A DNA stretch of 64,000 nt from Nematostella vectensis (taxonomy: Eukaryota > Cnidaria > Anthozoa > Actiniaria > Edwardsiidae): positions 13,588,460 through 13,652,459 of the forward strand of contig NC_064047.1 of the NCBI RefSeq assembly GCF_932526225.1, read 5' to 3'. Position 1 is the stretch's first letter. Each line of letters opens with the position of its first letter. The notes beneath the pieces were generated by a model. The model had not been told where the DNA came from. It saw only the letters and a list, made by a program, of their open reading frames with translations, and made no database searches. The translations under genes and the position numbers were made by a program. Shown in pieces: positions 23,003 to 35,493 of the stretch.

Positions 23003-23826
23003 GTGACTAGGTTAACCATGTTTACCCATGTTTAAGGCACATTTTGCTGTGAACTTAACTATGTGTTCTTATCACATCTTATAAATGGAAGATGGAAGAT
23101 GGAAGATGTATAGCTGATACTGATTTTAATAACACAAATTTAATAGAACCTCAGGAAAACAATAGGCAAAACTTGTGTACCAAACTAATTTTTTTCTTTT
23201 ATATAGCAATTTAAAGGTATAGCTTTAGAAATATATTAAACTGTAATTAATGCTGTAATCAGCTCAGTAAGAAAACAGGAATGTCTTTAAAGTTAAAATT
23301 GAATTTCTTTAGGAAAAAAATGAAAAAAGCTTTTAAGCTTTAATCATGCTCTACTCTGTCGATACAAATATTTCACTCAATGTTTAAATGCCAAAGTGTG
23401 TGCATTTTGTCATGTTTTAAAGAATGCAATGCATTATGGGCTAAGGTCATGCTTTTGGACAGTGTTCTTTGTAAATATAGACCAGAAATAGTTCGAATAG
23501 CACACGTTCACAGCTAGGCCAATTCTACTGTTTCTTTTGGATTTTGATTGTAAGGGATATCTCCGTTCTGATGACATGCACGCTTTTTCTAGCACTTTAT
23601 TAAACACATAAAAAAAGTTGCAAAGGAATAAGCAGAAACATACCTTGATCAGGCTATTTTAGGAGCAATAATTGGGAACATGCTTGTGTTGTATCGTGAT
23701 TGTGTACGGGGCCATGCGGTGTCTAGCTACATAGTATCTTATTTCAGTATCTCAAGTTAATGCTTTTAGGGCAAAACTATCTACTCTACACTGATTGTCT
23801 ACCTTTGTGTTTGTTTGGAGACCCAG
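23003..23826. other. RPL24 intron, first part
   Basis: AT-rich intron. GGAAGAT is repeated three times near 23088-23107. A second CTGATGA near 23573 lacks a partner D box. Nothing else recognised. Confidence 0.45.
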
Positions 23827-23896
23827 CATTTCTGTGATGTCTTATTCATACTGGTTGAGACAAGTCTATGATAAAATCTAATCCAACTGAGAAATG
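23827..23896 (+). ncRNA. Candidate C/D-box snoRNA in RPL24 intron
   Basis: A 70-nt segment with CATTTC at 23827-23832 pairing with GAAATG at 23891-23896 as a terminal stem; box C GTGATGT (23834-23840, one mismatch to RUGAUGA); a C'-like TATGATA in the middle; box D CTGA at 23887-23890. Its end lies about 70 nt before the next exon, the usual spacing for intron-encoded snoRNAs, and ribosomal-protein introns are common hosts. The rRNA target is not identified. Confidence 0.6.
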
Positions 23897-23968
23897 TAGG
23901 TTTTAGGCTGTTTATTTCATTGTGTATGCTTTTATCATATTGCTGATTCTGCTTGTGATTGCTCACAG

Positions 23969-24011
23969 GGCAGCTAAAGAGTAGCTGAGAGCAAAGGCAG
24001 ATACAAAGAAG
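23969..24011 (+). CDS. RPL24: RPL24 small exon with in-frame TAG
   Basis: Acceptor CTCACAG|G and donor AAGAAG|GTAACT. In the phase set by the previous exon it reads RAAKE-stop-LRAKADTKK; RAAKE is the normal continuation of eL24 after REQAI. A CAG to TAG change would account for the stop. The 53-bp satellite region starts almost directly after the donor. Confidence 0.65.
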
Positions 24012-24019
24012 GTAACTAC

Positions 24020-27000
24020 AGGGGTCATTTGTGTCACATGTGCTTTGTACCCCTTGTATACACCATGTGCCCACACCCTAATCTGTGTACCCTGTATACC
24101 CCATCCAGTTATGCACCCTTCACGCCCACCCCACGATGTGTATCCTGTATACACCTATTTCAAATAAGGTTGCACTCGAGAACCCATGTGTGGTAACCTG
24201 CGGTGGTTCATGGGAAACGCATAGATGACTGAATATTGTATCTGAACGCCATGTGAGTTTTCATGAGAATGTAAACAAGAATTCTACAGCTTTTGAAACC
24301 TCAATTTTAATTTTATTTAGCCTTCTTTGCACATTTACTTGATACCCAGGAAGCACTGTGGGTTACGATACACAGATTCTCCGAGTGCAACCTTATTTGA
24401 AATAGGTGTACACCACCGAGCTTTACACCCTTCATAAACCCGACAATATGTACCTTGTAGACATCCACAACTTTGCACCCTTTGCCCACACCCAAATCTG
24501 TCTACCCTGTATACACCCAAAAGCTTTGCACCCTTGGTACACACCCAAATCTGTCTACCCTGTATACACCCCATAGCTTTGCACCCTTGGTACATACCCA
24601 AATCTGTCTACCCTGTATACTCCCCATAGCTTTGCACCCTTTGCCCACACCCAAATCTGTGTACCCAGTATACACCCCATAGCTTTGCACCCTTGGTACA
24701 CACCCAAATCTGTCTACCCTGTATACACCCCATAGCTTTGCACCCTTGGTACACACCCAAATCTGTGTACCCTGTATACACCCCATAGCTTTGCACCCTT
24801 GGTACACACCCAAATCTGTCTACCCTGTATACACCCCATAGCTTTGCACCCTTGGTGCACACCCAAATCTGTCTACCCTGTATACACCCCATAGCTTTGC
24901 ACCCTTGGTACACACCCAAATTTGTCTACCCTTAATACACCCCATAGCTTTGCACCCTTGGTACACACCCAAATCTGTCTACCCTGTATACACCCCATAG
25001 CTTTACACCCTTGGTACACACCCAAATCTGTCTACCCTGTATACACCCCATAGCTTTGCACCCTGGGTACACACCCAAATCTGTGTACCTTGTACACACC
25101 TCATAGCTTTGCACCCTTGGTACACTCCCAAATCTGTCTACCCTGTATACACCCCATAGCTTTGCACCCTTGGTACCCAACCAAAGCTGTCTACCCTGTA
25201 TACACCCCATAGCTTTACACCCTTTGCCCACACCCAAAGCTGTCTACCCTGTATACACCCCATAGCTTTGCACCCTTTGTACACACCCAAATCTGTCTAC
25301 CCAGTATACACCCCATAACTTTGCACCCTTGGTACACACCCAAATATGTGTACCCAGTATACACCCCATAGCTTTGCACCCTTGGTACACACCCAAATCT
25401 GTGTACCCAGTATACACCCCATAGCTTTGCACCCTTGGTACACACCCAAATCTGTGTACCCAGTATACACCCCATAGCTTTGCACCCTTGGTACACACCC
25501 AAATCTGTCTACCCAGTATACACCCCATAGCTTTGCACCCATGGTACACACCCAAATCTGTGTACCCAGTATACACCCCATAGCTTTGCACCGTTGGTAC
25601 ACACCCAAATCTATCTACCCAGTATACACCCTATAGCTTTCCACCCTTGGTACACACCCAGAGCTGTCTACCCTGTATACACCCCATAGCTTTGCACCCT
25701 TAGTAAACACCCAAATCTGTCTACCTAGTATTCAGCCATAGCTTTGCACCCTTGGTACACACCCAAATCTGTCTACTCTGTATACATCCCATAGCTTTGC
25801 ACCCTTGGTACACACCCAAATCTGTCTACCCAGTATACACCCCATAGCTTTGCACCGTTGGTACACACCCAAATCTATCTACCCAGTATACACCCCATAG
25901 CTTTGCACCCTTGGTACACACCCAAATCTGTCTACCCTGTATACTCCCCATAGCTTTGCACCCTTTGCCCACACCCAAATCTGTGTACCCAGTATACACC
26001 CCATAGCTTTGCACCCTTGGTACACACCCAAATCTGTCTACCCTGTGTACACCCCATAGCTTTGCACCCTTGGTACACACCCAAATCTGTGTACCCTGTA
26101 TACACCCCATAGCTTTGCACCCTTGGTACACACCCAAATCTGTCTACCCTGTACACACCCCATAACTTTGCACCCTTGGTGCACACCCAAATCTGTCTAC
26201 CCTGTATACACCCCATAGCTTTGCACCCTTGGTACACACCCAAATTTGTCTACCCTTAATACACCCCATAGCTTTGCACCCTTGGTACACACCCAAATCT
26301 GTCTACCCTGTATACACCCCATAGCTTTACACCCTTGGTACACACCCAAATCTGTCTACCCTGTATACACCCCATAGCTTTGCACCCTGGGTACACACCC
26401 AAATCTGTGTACCTTGTACACACCTCATAGCTTTGCACCCTTGGTACACTCCCAAATCTGTCTACCCTGTATACACCCCATAGCTTTGCACCCTTGGTAC
26501 CCAACCAAAGCTGTCTACCCTGTATACACCCCATAGCTTTACACCCTTTGCCCACACCCAAAGCTGTCTACCCTGTATACACCCCATAGCTTTGCACCCT
26601 TTGTACACACCCAAATCTGTCTACCCAGTATACACCCCATAACTTTGCACCCTTGGTACACACCCAAATATGTGTACCCAGTATACACCCCATAGCTTTG
26701 CACCCTTGGTACACACCCAAATCTGTGTACCCAGTATACACCCCATAGCTTTGCACCCTTGGTACACACCCAAATCTGTGTACCCAGTATACACCCCATA
26801 GCTTTGCACCCTTGGTACACACCCAAATCTGTCTACCCAGTATACACCCCATAGCTTTGCACCCATGGTACACACCCAAATCTGTGTACCCAGTATACAC
26901 CCCATAGCTTTGCACCCTTGGTACACACCCAAAGCTGTCTACAATCTATACACCCCATAGCTTTGCACCCTTGGTACACACCCAAATCTGTCTACCCAGT

Positions 27001-28330
27001 ATACACCCCATAGCTTTGCACTGTTGGTACACACCCAAATCTATCTACCCAGTATACACCCCATAGCTTTCCACCCTTGGTACACACCCAAAGCTGTCTA
27101 CACTCTATACACCCCATAGCTTTGCACCGTTGGTACACACCCAAATCTGTCTACCCAGTATACACCCCATAGCTTTGCACCGTTGGTACACACCCAAATC
27201 TATCTACCCAGTATACACCCTATAGCTTTCCACCCTTGGTACACACCCAGAGCTGTCTACCCTGTATACACCCCATAGCTTTGCACCCTTAGTAAACACC
27301 CAAATCTGTCTACCTAGTATTCAGCCATAGCTTTGCACCCTTGGTACACACCCAAATCTGTCTACTCTGTATACATCCCATAGCTTTGCACCCTTGGTAC
27401 ACACCCAAATCTGTCTACCCAGTATACACCCCATAGCTTTGCACCGTTGGTACACACCCAAATCTATCTACCCAGTATACACCCCATAGCTTTGCACCCT
27501 TGGTACACACCCAAATCTGTCTACCCTGTATACACCCCATAGCTTTGCACCCTTGGTACACACCCAAATCTGTGTACCCTGTATACACCCCAAAGCTTTG
27601 CACCCTTGGTACACACTCAAATCTGTCTACCCAGTATACACCCTACAGCTTTGCACCCTTGGTACACACCCAAATCTGTGTACCCAGTATACACCCCATA
27701 GCTTTGCACCCTTGGTACACACCCAAATCTATCTACCCAGTATACAGCCCATAGCTTTGCACCCTTGGTACACACCCAAATCTGTCTACCTAGTATACAC
27801 CCCATAGCTTTGCACCCTTGGTTCACACCCAAATCTGTCTACCCTGTATACACCCCCATAGCTTTGCACCCTTGGTACACACCCAAATCTGTCTACCCAG
27901 TATACAGCCCATAGCTTTGCACCCTTGGTACACACCCAAATCTGTCTACCTAGTATACACCCCATAGCTTTGCACCGTTGGTACACACCCAAATCTGTCT
28001 ACCCTGCATACACCCCATAGCTTTGCACCCTTGGTACACACCCAAATTTGTGTACCCAGTATACAGCCCATAGCTTTGCACCCTTGGTACACACCCAAAT
28101 CTGTCTACCCAGTATACACCCCATAGCTTTGCACCCTTTTTACACACCCAAATCTATCTACCCAGTATACAGCCCATAGCTTTGCACCCTTGGTACACAC
28201 CCAAATCTGTCTACCTAGTATTCACCCCATAGCTTTGCACCCTTGGTACACACCCAAATCTGTGTACCCAGTATACACCCCATAGCTTTGCCCCCTTAGT
28301 ACACACCCAAATCTGTGTACCCTATATATT
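24020..28330. repeat. 53-bp satellite with higher-order repeats, RPL24 intron
   Basis: About 80 copies of a 53-bp unit with CATAGCTTTGCACCCTTGG, TACACACCCAAATCTG and TACCCTGTATACACCC. Degenerate units start near 24020. Long blocks are near-identical when shifted by 1324 bp (for example 24932-25502 and 26256-26826), so a 25-unit block was duplicated; another block recurs near 25620 and 27205. Open frames on both strands are periodicity artefacts. Confidence 0.95.
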
Positions 28331-28619
28331 CCCCTACACTGCACACCTGCTTTAGACCCGATCTTGTGCATATGTTTGTCAATGTGCTGTTTCTGTGATG
28401 AATTATCATTGCCTACATTGTTTGAGGGTTACTCATTGATGAAGACATGATGTTCTGAGAAACAAAGAGAGTGTTGTACGGTTACGACCCTTTTGAAAAA
28501 GGCTAGTAGAGAAGAGGTCATGGCGTTTGTGCTCCGAGAGTAATTTGAATTTAGCTCATGTAGAGCACGTCGATTTCAACATTTATTTGCTTCACTCGTT
28601 GTACGTTTGTGTATTCTAA

Positions 28620-29388
28620 ATGCCAAGAAGACCAAAAAAGAAAAAACAACATACGATGGAGATTGAAGGTGCAGTTGGCAGAGACGATGAAGATGAAGTC
28701 GTCACAATGGCGGCGGTAAAGAACTTGTTGTCCGCACAAGAATCTATGCTACGATCGTTATTTGAATCTGAAATGAGCAAGCTTAGTGAAAGGGTCGATA
28801 CTCTGGCAAGCACTGTCAGCGATCTGAAGAATAGTGTTGAGTATTCTCAAAAGGAGATGCTTGATCTGAAATCTGAAACACGGCGAAGGTCAAGGCGAAA
28901 CTTCAAGAGGCCGAGGTTGAGATTAGCCGGGTACAAAACTCGAGTACCTGGAAAACTAATCACGCAGGAACAATATCAGGGTATCTGGTATTCCAGAGTC
29001 TCCTGGCGAAAGTTGGGATGACGTCGAGGCCAAGGTCAAGGAAAATATAAAGCAAGCGTTGCGGTTAGAGTTCGAAATCGAGAGGGGGCACAGAGTTGAG
29101 AGGCGCCCCGGGCTGAGAAGAAGGGATGGCGGACGTGATGCTAGTCGAGATCAGCCAAGGACGATTGTCTGCAAGCTTTACGACTGGAAACAGCGCGAGG
29201 CAGTTCTTAGAGGAGCAAGGAAAACCAAGCCAAAAGGTTTATACATAGCTGAAGATTTGGCCCTAGCGACACTGAAGAAGCGGGAGGGCCAAATCGACAA
29301 GATGAAAGAAGCTAGAAGTGCTGGTAAGCTGGCCTACTTCGTGCTAGATCGTTTAGTCATTAGAGATAAAAGGAAGCCTGATATGTAG
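28620..29388 (+). pseudogene. LINE ORF1, frameshifted
   Basis: Starts MPRRPKKKKQ with a coiled coil (residues 40-90), then shifts frame near 28880; the other frame continues through WDDVEAKVKENIKQAL, EIERGHRV and KPKGLYIAEDLA, a pattern of L2/CR1-type ORF1 proteins with an RRM-like nucleic-acid-binding part. Ends with TAG at 29386. Confidence 0.75.
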
Positions 29389-29610
29389 ATGAATAAAAAC
29401 CTATGCAATTTCTTTCCTTTTAGTCATCTTGACGATGACGAATTTCGGCTTGAGCTCTACGAGCTTCAACATGGTCGCATATGATTTGATCTAGATCGTC
29501 TACAGAGTCTGAAATTCAATCCATTACTCACTGAAAATCAGAATCTAAGTCTGTGTGTTGATAATGATCCTGATTCTAATTTCTATAAATCCTGTAAGTG
29601 TGAATATTAT

Positions 29611-32501
29611 GTGGAAGATAATTTTAATGATTTGACTGCTCAAAAGTGTTACACGGAAAAGCACTTGTCTGTGCTACATGTAAACACTCAAAGTCTTTCC
29701 AAGAATTTCGATAAATTTACTAATTTACTTTCAACTCTGGAGCTCAATTTTTCCATGATGGGAATTAGTGAAACTTGGTTGAAAGAGTCTGATCATGCTT
29801 GCAATATTGATGGTTATAATTACATTCATAACTTCCGTAAGGGAAAAACAGGAGGAGGCGTTGGTTTGTATTTGCGTCAAGACTTTGTTTACAAATGCCG
29901 ACCTGACTTGTGTTTTTTCAACAAGAGCGCAAAATTTCTATTTGTGGAGATTATTCGTAATGGCCAAAAAAATATCCTAGTTGGTGTGATCTATAGACCA
30001 CCTAAAAATAATGTTTGTGATTTTTGCAATGAATTAGATCAATTGCTTATGGAAATCTCTAAGAATAACAAATCCTGCGTACTTATGGCAGACTAGAATT
30101 TAGATTTAATGAAGCATCATTGTCATAGGCTAACTGCGGAAATTCTTGATATTATGTATTCAAAAATGTTTTTCCCATTGATTACGCGACCGACTAGGAT
30201 AACATCGCATACCACCACTTTGTTAGACAATATATTCATAGACAACTTGGACAGTTGTTGCGATAGTGGGTTGTTGTTCTCTGATATTTCAGATCATCTA
30301 CCTGTTTTTTCCATTCTTTCAGAGGACCTTAATTGTGTTTCTAAAAAGTCTGGGATTACCAATCGAGAGAAAAATTCCTCTAATATGGAAAAATTTAGAT
30401 TGGAACTTCAACAGTGTGATTGGAATCTTGTGTCACAGAGTAAGAATCCTTGCGTTGCTTATGAATTGTTTTTAAAACAATTTACCTCTTTATACAATAC
30501 GTGTTTCCCACTCAAAAGAAGAAAGGCGAAGAAAATGTGTTTTAGGAAACCTTGGTTGACAAAAGGCCTTTTAAAATCAATTAAGAAGAAAAGCAAGCTT
30601 TATAAACGATATCTTTCTTGTCCTAATCCAACAAGGGAGCGCTGTTATAAGACATTTAGGAATAAACTCAATCATTTGCTAAGGATTGCTAAGCGCAATT
30701 ATTATGAGAGTAAACTTCTTCAATATAAGGATAATGTTAAGCGTACTTATCACTTCATATTATATGAAGTGATTAACCGTAAAACCGCTGCATCTCGCCT
30801 ACCTTCTACATTCATGGTAAATAGTGAGGAAATTTGCGATTCTAAAAAAAAATTGCTGATAATTTTTGCGATTATTTTACCAATATTGGTCCTTCCTTAG
30901 CTGCTAAGCTACCTCAGTCTTTATTGTCGCATACTAATTTCTTGAGAAATAGTCCTACCAACTCTGTATTTTTTGAAAACACTAATCACCAGGAGATTGC
31001 TGATATTTGCAATAGTTTACGCTCGGGCACTACCGCGGGACATGATGGCGTTAATATGGATGCTGTAAAAAACACCTTTGACTTAATTTCGATGCCTCTG
31101 TCTCATGTTATTAATCTTTCTCTTGAACATGGCATGGTTCCCAATGGTTTAAAAATAGCCCGTGTAGTTCCTCTTTTTAAAACTGGTGATCAGATGTTCT
31201 TCGTTAATTACAGACCTGTCTCTATTTTACCAGTTTTTTCAAAGTTTTTTGAAAAAAGTAGTATACAAACGTTTGTACAATTTTTTGTGGAAAAACAATA
31301 TTCTTTTTGATAATCAATATGGCTTCCGCAAACATCATTCAACTGCGCTGGCTCTTTTAAATTTATGATAAATTGTCAGCTGCTAATGATAACAGGGAAT
31401 ATACCATAGGTGTATTTATTGGTCTTTCTAAGGCTTTCGACACAGTTAATCATTATATTTTATTAGAAAAACTTCAGCATTATGGAATTCGTGGAATTCC
31501 TTTGAAGTGGTTTGAAAGTTACCTCTCAGAGAGGCAACAGTTTGTTGATTATAGTGGCCACTTCTCATCCCGTAAGTACGTCAATTGTGGTGTGCCACAG
31601 CGGTCCGTACTGGGCCCATTGCTTTTCCTTATTTATATTTATGATCTTTGTAAGTATCGAACGCCTTAGATTTGATTTTGTTTGCTGATGATACCAATTT
31701 ATTTGTTTCTCATAAAGTCCTAAATACTCTGGTTGCTATTGTTAATAAAGAATTAGGAAAACTCACGGATTGGTTCCTAGCTAATAAGTTATCTATAAAC
31801 ATAAAAAAAATCTAATTTCATGATATTTAGGCCGAAACAAAAAAGGCAAACGCTTGATGTGATTAAGGTGTCCATTGGCTGTCATGATATTTCACGCGTT
31901 AATAAAACTGTTTTCCTTGGTGTGGTCATTGACGAACACCTCACATGGATTCCGCATATTTCAAATGTTGCTAGAAAAGCCTCTAAAGCCATTGGCATCA
32001 TATTCAAAGCAAGCTTCTGCCTCCCCAAACGTTCCCTTCTTACGCTGTATTACTCGCTTGTCTATCCATATTTTGATTATTGTGTTAGTTCAACGTACCA
32101 TACAAATCTCGATCGCATCCGTAAGCTTCAAAAAAGAGTGGTGCGAGTTATTTCTGGAAAGTCATTTCTTGATCACCACTGACCCTTTATTCAAAGATCT
32201 TAAAATTATTAAATTTGACTGTATTTATTTATTGCATATTGGTAAATTAATGTTTCAATTCAAATTCGGTCTTTTGCCGATATCTTTTAACAGTATGTTT
32301 TATCTAAACAGTCAAATTCATAATTATAATACCAGAAGCGCATCACACTTTCATATTCCTAAGTGTAGAACAAATGTAAGAAAATTTGGCGTACGTTTTC
32401 AAGGACCTAAATTCTTCAACTCCCTGGACAAATCTATTCAAACTGCTTCCTCGTTTTCTTCTTTTGTTTCTCGGCTTAAATTGTTTTTAGTTGCTGCTTA
32501 A
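29611..32501 (+). pseudogene. LINE ORF2 (endonuclease plus reverse transcriptase), broken
   Basis: The apurinic-type endonuclease is seen in LHVNTQSL, GISETWL, GGGVGLYLR and IYRPP, then a stop (TAG at 30094) falls in the GDFN motif. The reverse transcriptase shows NYRPVSILP, YGFRKHHST, SKAFDTVNH, GVPQRSVLGPLLF and FADDT, spread over several frames with stops near 31310, 31368 and 31669 and a poly-A frameshift near 30850. The first catalytic Asp (FxDLSKAFD) is Gly here. The tail has YNTRSASH and KFGVRFQGPKFFNSL. Not functional. Confidence 0.88.
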
Positions 32502-33179
32502 TAATTATTTTTTCTCGTTTTTGTTTCAACTCCCTTTTTTTCTTTTATATTTGTGCCCCTAGCTGTGTGTGTGTATTTTTTTAATATATATAATTACATA
32601 TTTCAATATGGAGTAGACGCCATGAACTTTTAGAAATATTAAGCTATTAAGAGCAGACGGGGATGACCATCTCGTATAAGCCTTTGGCTTTTTATGGTCT
32701 TCCCCGCCACCTAGTATTATTTTAGAAAATTATGTATAATGCAGCTTATTTGAACAGTGTGGCGAAATAAATAAACTGAAACTGAAAACAAACACAAACA
32801 CAAGCACTATTTTCACCTGTGAAAAGATGATTCTACAATCTAGGTCAAACTAAGTTGAACCCCTCTCCCCTCCTGAATATTGGAGCATATGTACTTGATC
32901 ATCTGACTGCATTTGCATTTAAAGCTGAAGAAACACTTTTAACCAGTATTAGATGGGGGGAGAAGGAGGAAATGTGTAACTCAGCCAAGTGTTCCATTTT
33001 TTTGTGGATTGCAGGATACGTTTTTATTGAGGATATTAATACGAGACACCTCCGTACGTACATTCTCTATTAGAAGTTCTACTAAAACTTTAGTATTCCG
33101 CAAAAAAGGGACAGATTTAGGTATGTATGCTTGCTTTTGGGGTCCTCTTGTATTTATAAACCTTTTGACTTCTTTGCAG

Positions 33180-33271
33180 CAATAACTGCCCAACCCGCTG
33201 CCCAACGACAGAAGGCTCAGAAGAATGTCAAGCAGATGGCTGCCAAGCCGCGTGTGGGAGGCAAGCGATAG
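33180..33271 (+). CDS. RPL24: RPL24 last exon
   Basis: After TCTTTGCAG the frame ending at TAG 33269-33271 reads ITAQPAAQRQKAQKNVKQ then MAAKPRVGGKR, matching the eL24 C-terminus (PRVGGKR). Acceptor phase does not fit the small exon if the first AG is used; an internal AG after CGAC would fit. The exon end runs straight into the 40-bp array. Confidence 0.85.
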
Positions 33272-34493
33272 AATAGTCAGCTATAGTCACAGCTATATCA
33301 AGCACGGCATAGAATAGTCAGCTATAGTCACAGCTTTAACAAGCAAGGCATAGAATAGTCAGCTATAGTCACAGCTATATAACAAGCACGGCATAGAATA
33401 GTCAGCTATAGTCACAGCTATAACAAGCACGGCATAGAATAGTCAGCTATAGTCACAGCTATATAACAAGCATGGCATAGAATAGTCAGCTATAGTCACA
33501 GCTATATAACAAGCATGGCATAGAATAGTCAGCTATAGTCACAGCTATAACAAGCACAGCATAGAATAGTCAGCTGTAGTCACAGCTATAACAAGCACAG
33601 CACAGAATAGTCAGCTATAGTCACAGCTATAACAATCACGGAATAGAATAGTCAGCTATAGTCACAGCTATAACAAGCACGGCATAGGATAGTCAGCTAT
33701 AGTCACAGCTATAACCAGCATGGCATAGAATAGTCAGCTATAGTCACAGCTATAACGAGCACGGTATAGAATAGTCAGTTATAGTCACAGCTATAACCAG
33801 CACGGCATAGAATAGTCAGCTATAGTCACAGCTATAACAAGCACAGCATAGAATAGTCAGCTATAGTCACAGCTATAACAAGCGTAGCATAGGATAGTCA
33901 GCTATAGTCACAGCTATAACCAGCATGGCATAGAATAGTCAGTTATAGTCACAGCTATAACCAGCACGGCATAGAATAGTCAGCTATAGTCATAGCTATA
34001 ACCAGCACGGCATAGAATAGTCAGCTATAGTCACAGCTATAACAAGCACGGCATAGAATAGCCAGCTATAGTCACAGCTATAACCAGCACGGCATAGAAT
34101 AGTCAGCTATAGTCACAGCTATAACCAGAACGGCATAGAATAGTCAGCTATAGTCATAGCTATAACCAGCACGGCATAGAATAGTCAGCTATAGTCACAG
34201 CTATAACAAGCACGGCATAGAATAGCCAGCTATAGTCACAGCTATAACCAGCACGGCATAGAATAGTCAGCTATAGTCACAGCTATAACAAGCACGGCAT
34301 AGAATAGTCAGCTATAGTCACAGCTATATCAAGCACGGCATAGAATAGTCAGCTATAGTCACAGCTATATCAAGCACAGCAAAGAATAGTCAGCTATAGT
34401 CACAGCTATAACAAGCATGGCATAGAATAGTCAGCTAAAGTCACAGCTATAACAAGCACAGCATAGAATAGTCAGCTATAGTCACAGCTATAC
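33262..34493. repeat. 40-bp minisatellite starting at the RPL24 stop codon
   Basis: About 30 copies of a 40-41 bp unit: GGCATAGAATAGTCAGCTAT then AGTCACAGCTATAACAAGCAC. The first unit is GGCAAGCGATAGAATAGTC, containing the RPL24 stop codon, so the array probably forms much of the 3' UTR. An AATAAA at 34562-34567 lies shortly after and may be the polyadenylation signal. Confidence 0.93.
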
Positions 34494-35344
34494 GGTTCAA
34501 TAGGGAGTGCACGTATAAAAAGGAATCAGAGCAGACGACCCGGAGGAACCAGGACTGACGAAATAAAGCAAGTACCAATCTACGCTGTTATCTTGTCTAC
34601 GTTGTCGCGAACCCCCGTGACATTACAATGAGTTATTATAACCTAGCTATCAGATGCCTGGGCGGAACAGACGAGAACGTTGGCTTTATGAAGCTTTCCA
34701 GACTCTGAACTTATGTAAGAACTTGAGCGCGGGCGTGAAAACCAGTCGAACGTAAACGCAAGAAAAATCCTTCGCTTGCACCTGTTGCACTTTGCTCGAG
34801 TGTAGGCAAGTTATTCTCCGTAAATTTTAACACCTTATGTCATTTTAGGTTATTTACCTTGAATCGGCTTATTTGGGCATTAAGCCAAACGACTCCTGGA
34901 TTCGTTTAAGAGATGATTTTGGGGTAAACCAATTTTAGGGTGGTAATATCACAAGGCAACTTTGCGGTATTGGAAAAGGAGACTTTTACGAAAGTTTTAC
35001 GTCCAAACTTATTTATGTTAATATAACGTGTGAAAAGTGGTCTAGAAAAGGATTTCATTTCGAGATGATGATAGTCGTACCGGTACAATATGGGGTCTTT
35101 TTTTGTTTTTAAAATTTTATGGTAGATATTTTTGGTTTTGACATTTTGGTCTATATTGATGAATGACAATGAGACTTATGCCTGGAAGAGTATCGGTAGG
35201 AGTTTGTGTCGTAGGACCAGATGGTGTACTCTCTTGAGCTTAAATATCAATCAGGACCAACAATATAGCAGAGGTTAAAGGATAACTCGCCCTCGAATAT
35301 ACGAGACAGACAGACAGAAGGACAAGAAAACGGACGGTCATTAC
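34494..35344. other. Convergent intergenic region between RPL24 and the VWDE-like gene
   Basis: Contains TATAAAA (about 34513) and AATAAA (34562) 45 bp apart followed by a TTGTCTACGTTGTCGCGAACC tail cut short here, which could be a solo-LTR remnant or simply the RPL24 3' end. Remaining sequence has no recognised coding segment, although the VWDE-like gene must end in or beyond it. Confidence 0.35.
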
Positions 35345-35398
35345 CATTCGTGTGGTCACGGTCTTGTGTGCTCTGTGGTCGAGTTGTTGTTACAGGGG
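35345..35398 (-). CDS. VWDE: VWDE-like exon, Thr/Pro linker
   Basis: Acceptor TTGTACAG|CC, donor AATG|GTAATG, both phase 1. Encodes APVTTTRPQSTQDRDHTN, a likely O-glycosylated linker. Phase matches the exon before it. Confidence 0.6.
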
Positions 35399-35493
35399 CT
35401 GTACAAAAAAGTAATTAAGCAGTAATAGATATTAATTACTTAATAAAATGGATAAGATATCTATATATACGCCGTTTAACTTAGCCTTTATAC

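Larger units (their letters stand above)
28450..32790 (+). mobile_element. Decayed CR1/L2-type LINE (non-LTR retrotransposon)
   Basis: Plus-strand element with ORF1 (28620-29388), endonuclease (29611 onward), reverse transcriptase and a C-terminal region, ending in AATAAACTGAAACTGAAA with no long poly-A, as in CR1/L2 elements. It lies in the RPL24 intron in sense. Limits are approximate; no target-site duplication was determined. Confidence 0.85.
22755..33271 (+). other. RPL24: RPL24 locus (60S ribosomal protein L24/eL24), 5' exons missing
   Basis: Three exons on the plus strand encode most of eL24: 22755-23002, 23969-24011 and about 33180-33271. The protein binds the large ribosomal subunit near the intersubunit bridge. 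Residues 1 to about 30 are not found upstream. The small middle exon carries an in-frame TAG, and its phase-0 donor does not fit the first acceptor of the last exon, though a second acceptor (CGACAG|AAG) would. It is thus either a decayed or partial copy, or a real gene with assembly errors. Against plain decay, exon 1 is clean and the intron carries a well-formed snoRNA candidate. The second intron (9.2 kb) is filled by a satellite and a LINE. Confidence 0.75.

Noticed and set aside
23560-23660. Second C/D snoRNA candidate around CTGATGA at 23573
   Set aside because: No box D at a suitable distance and no terminal stem.
24335-28147. Many frames of about 100 codons on both strands
   Set aside because: All lie in the 53-bp satellite and repeat its period; no independent coding evidence.
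34906-35169. 87-codon minus-strand frame
   Set aside because: AT-rich, no recognisable domain, and no splice site linking it to the VWDE-like exons.
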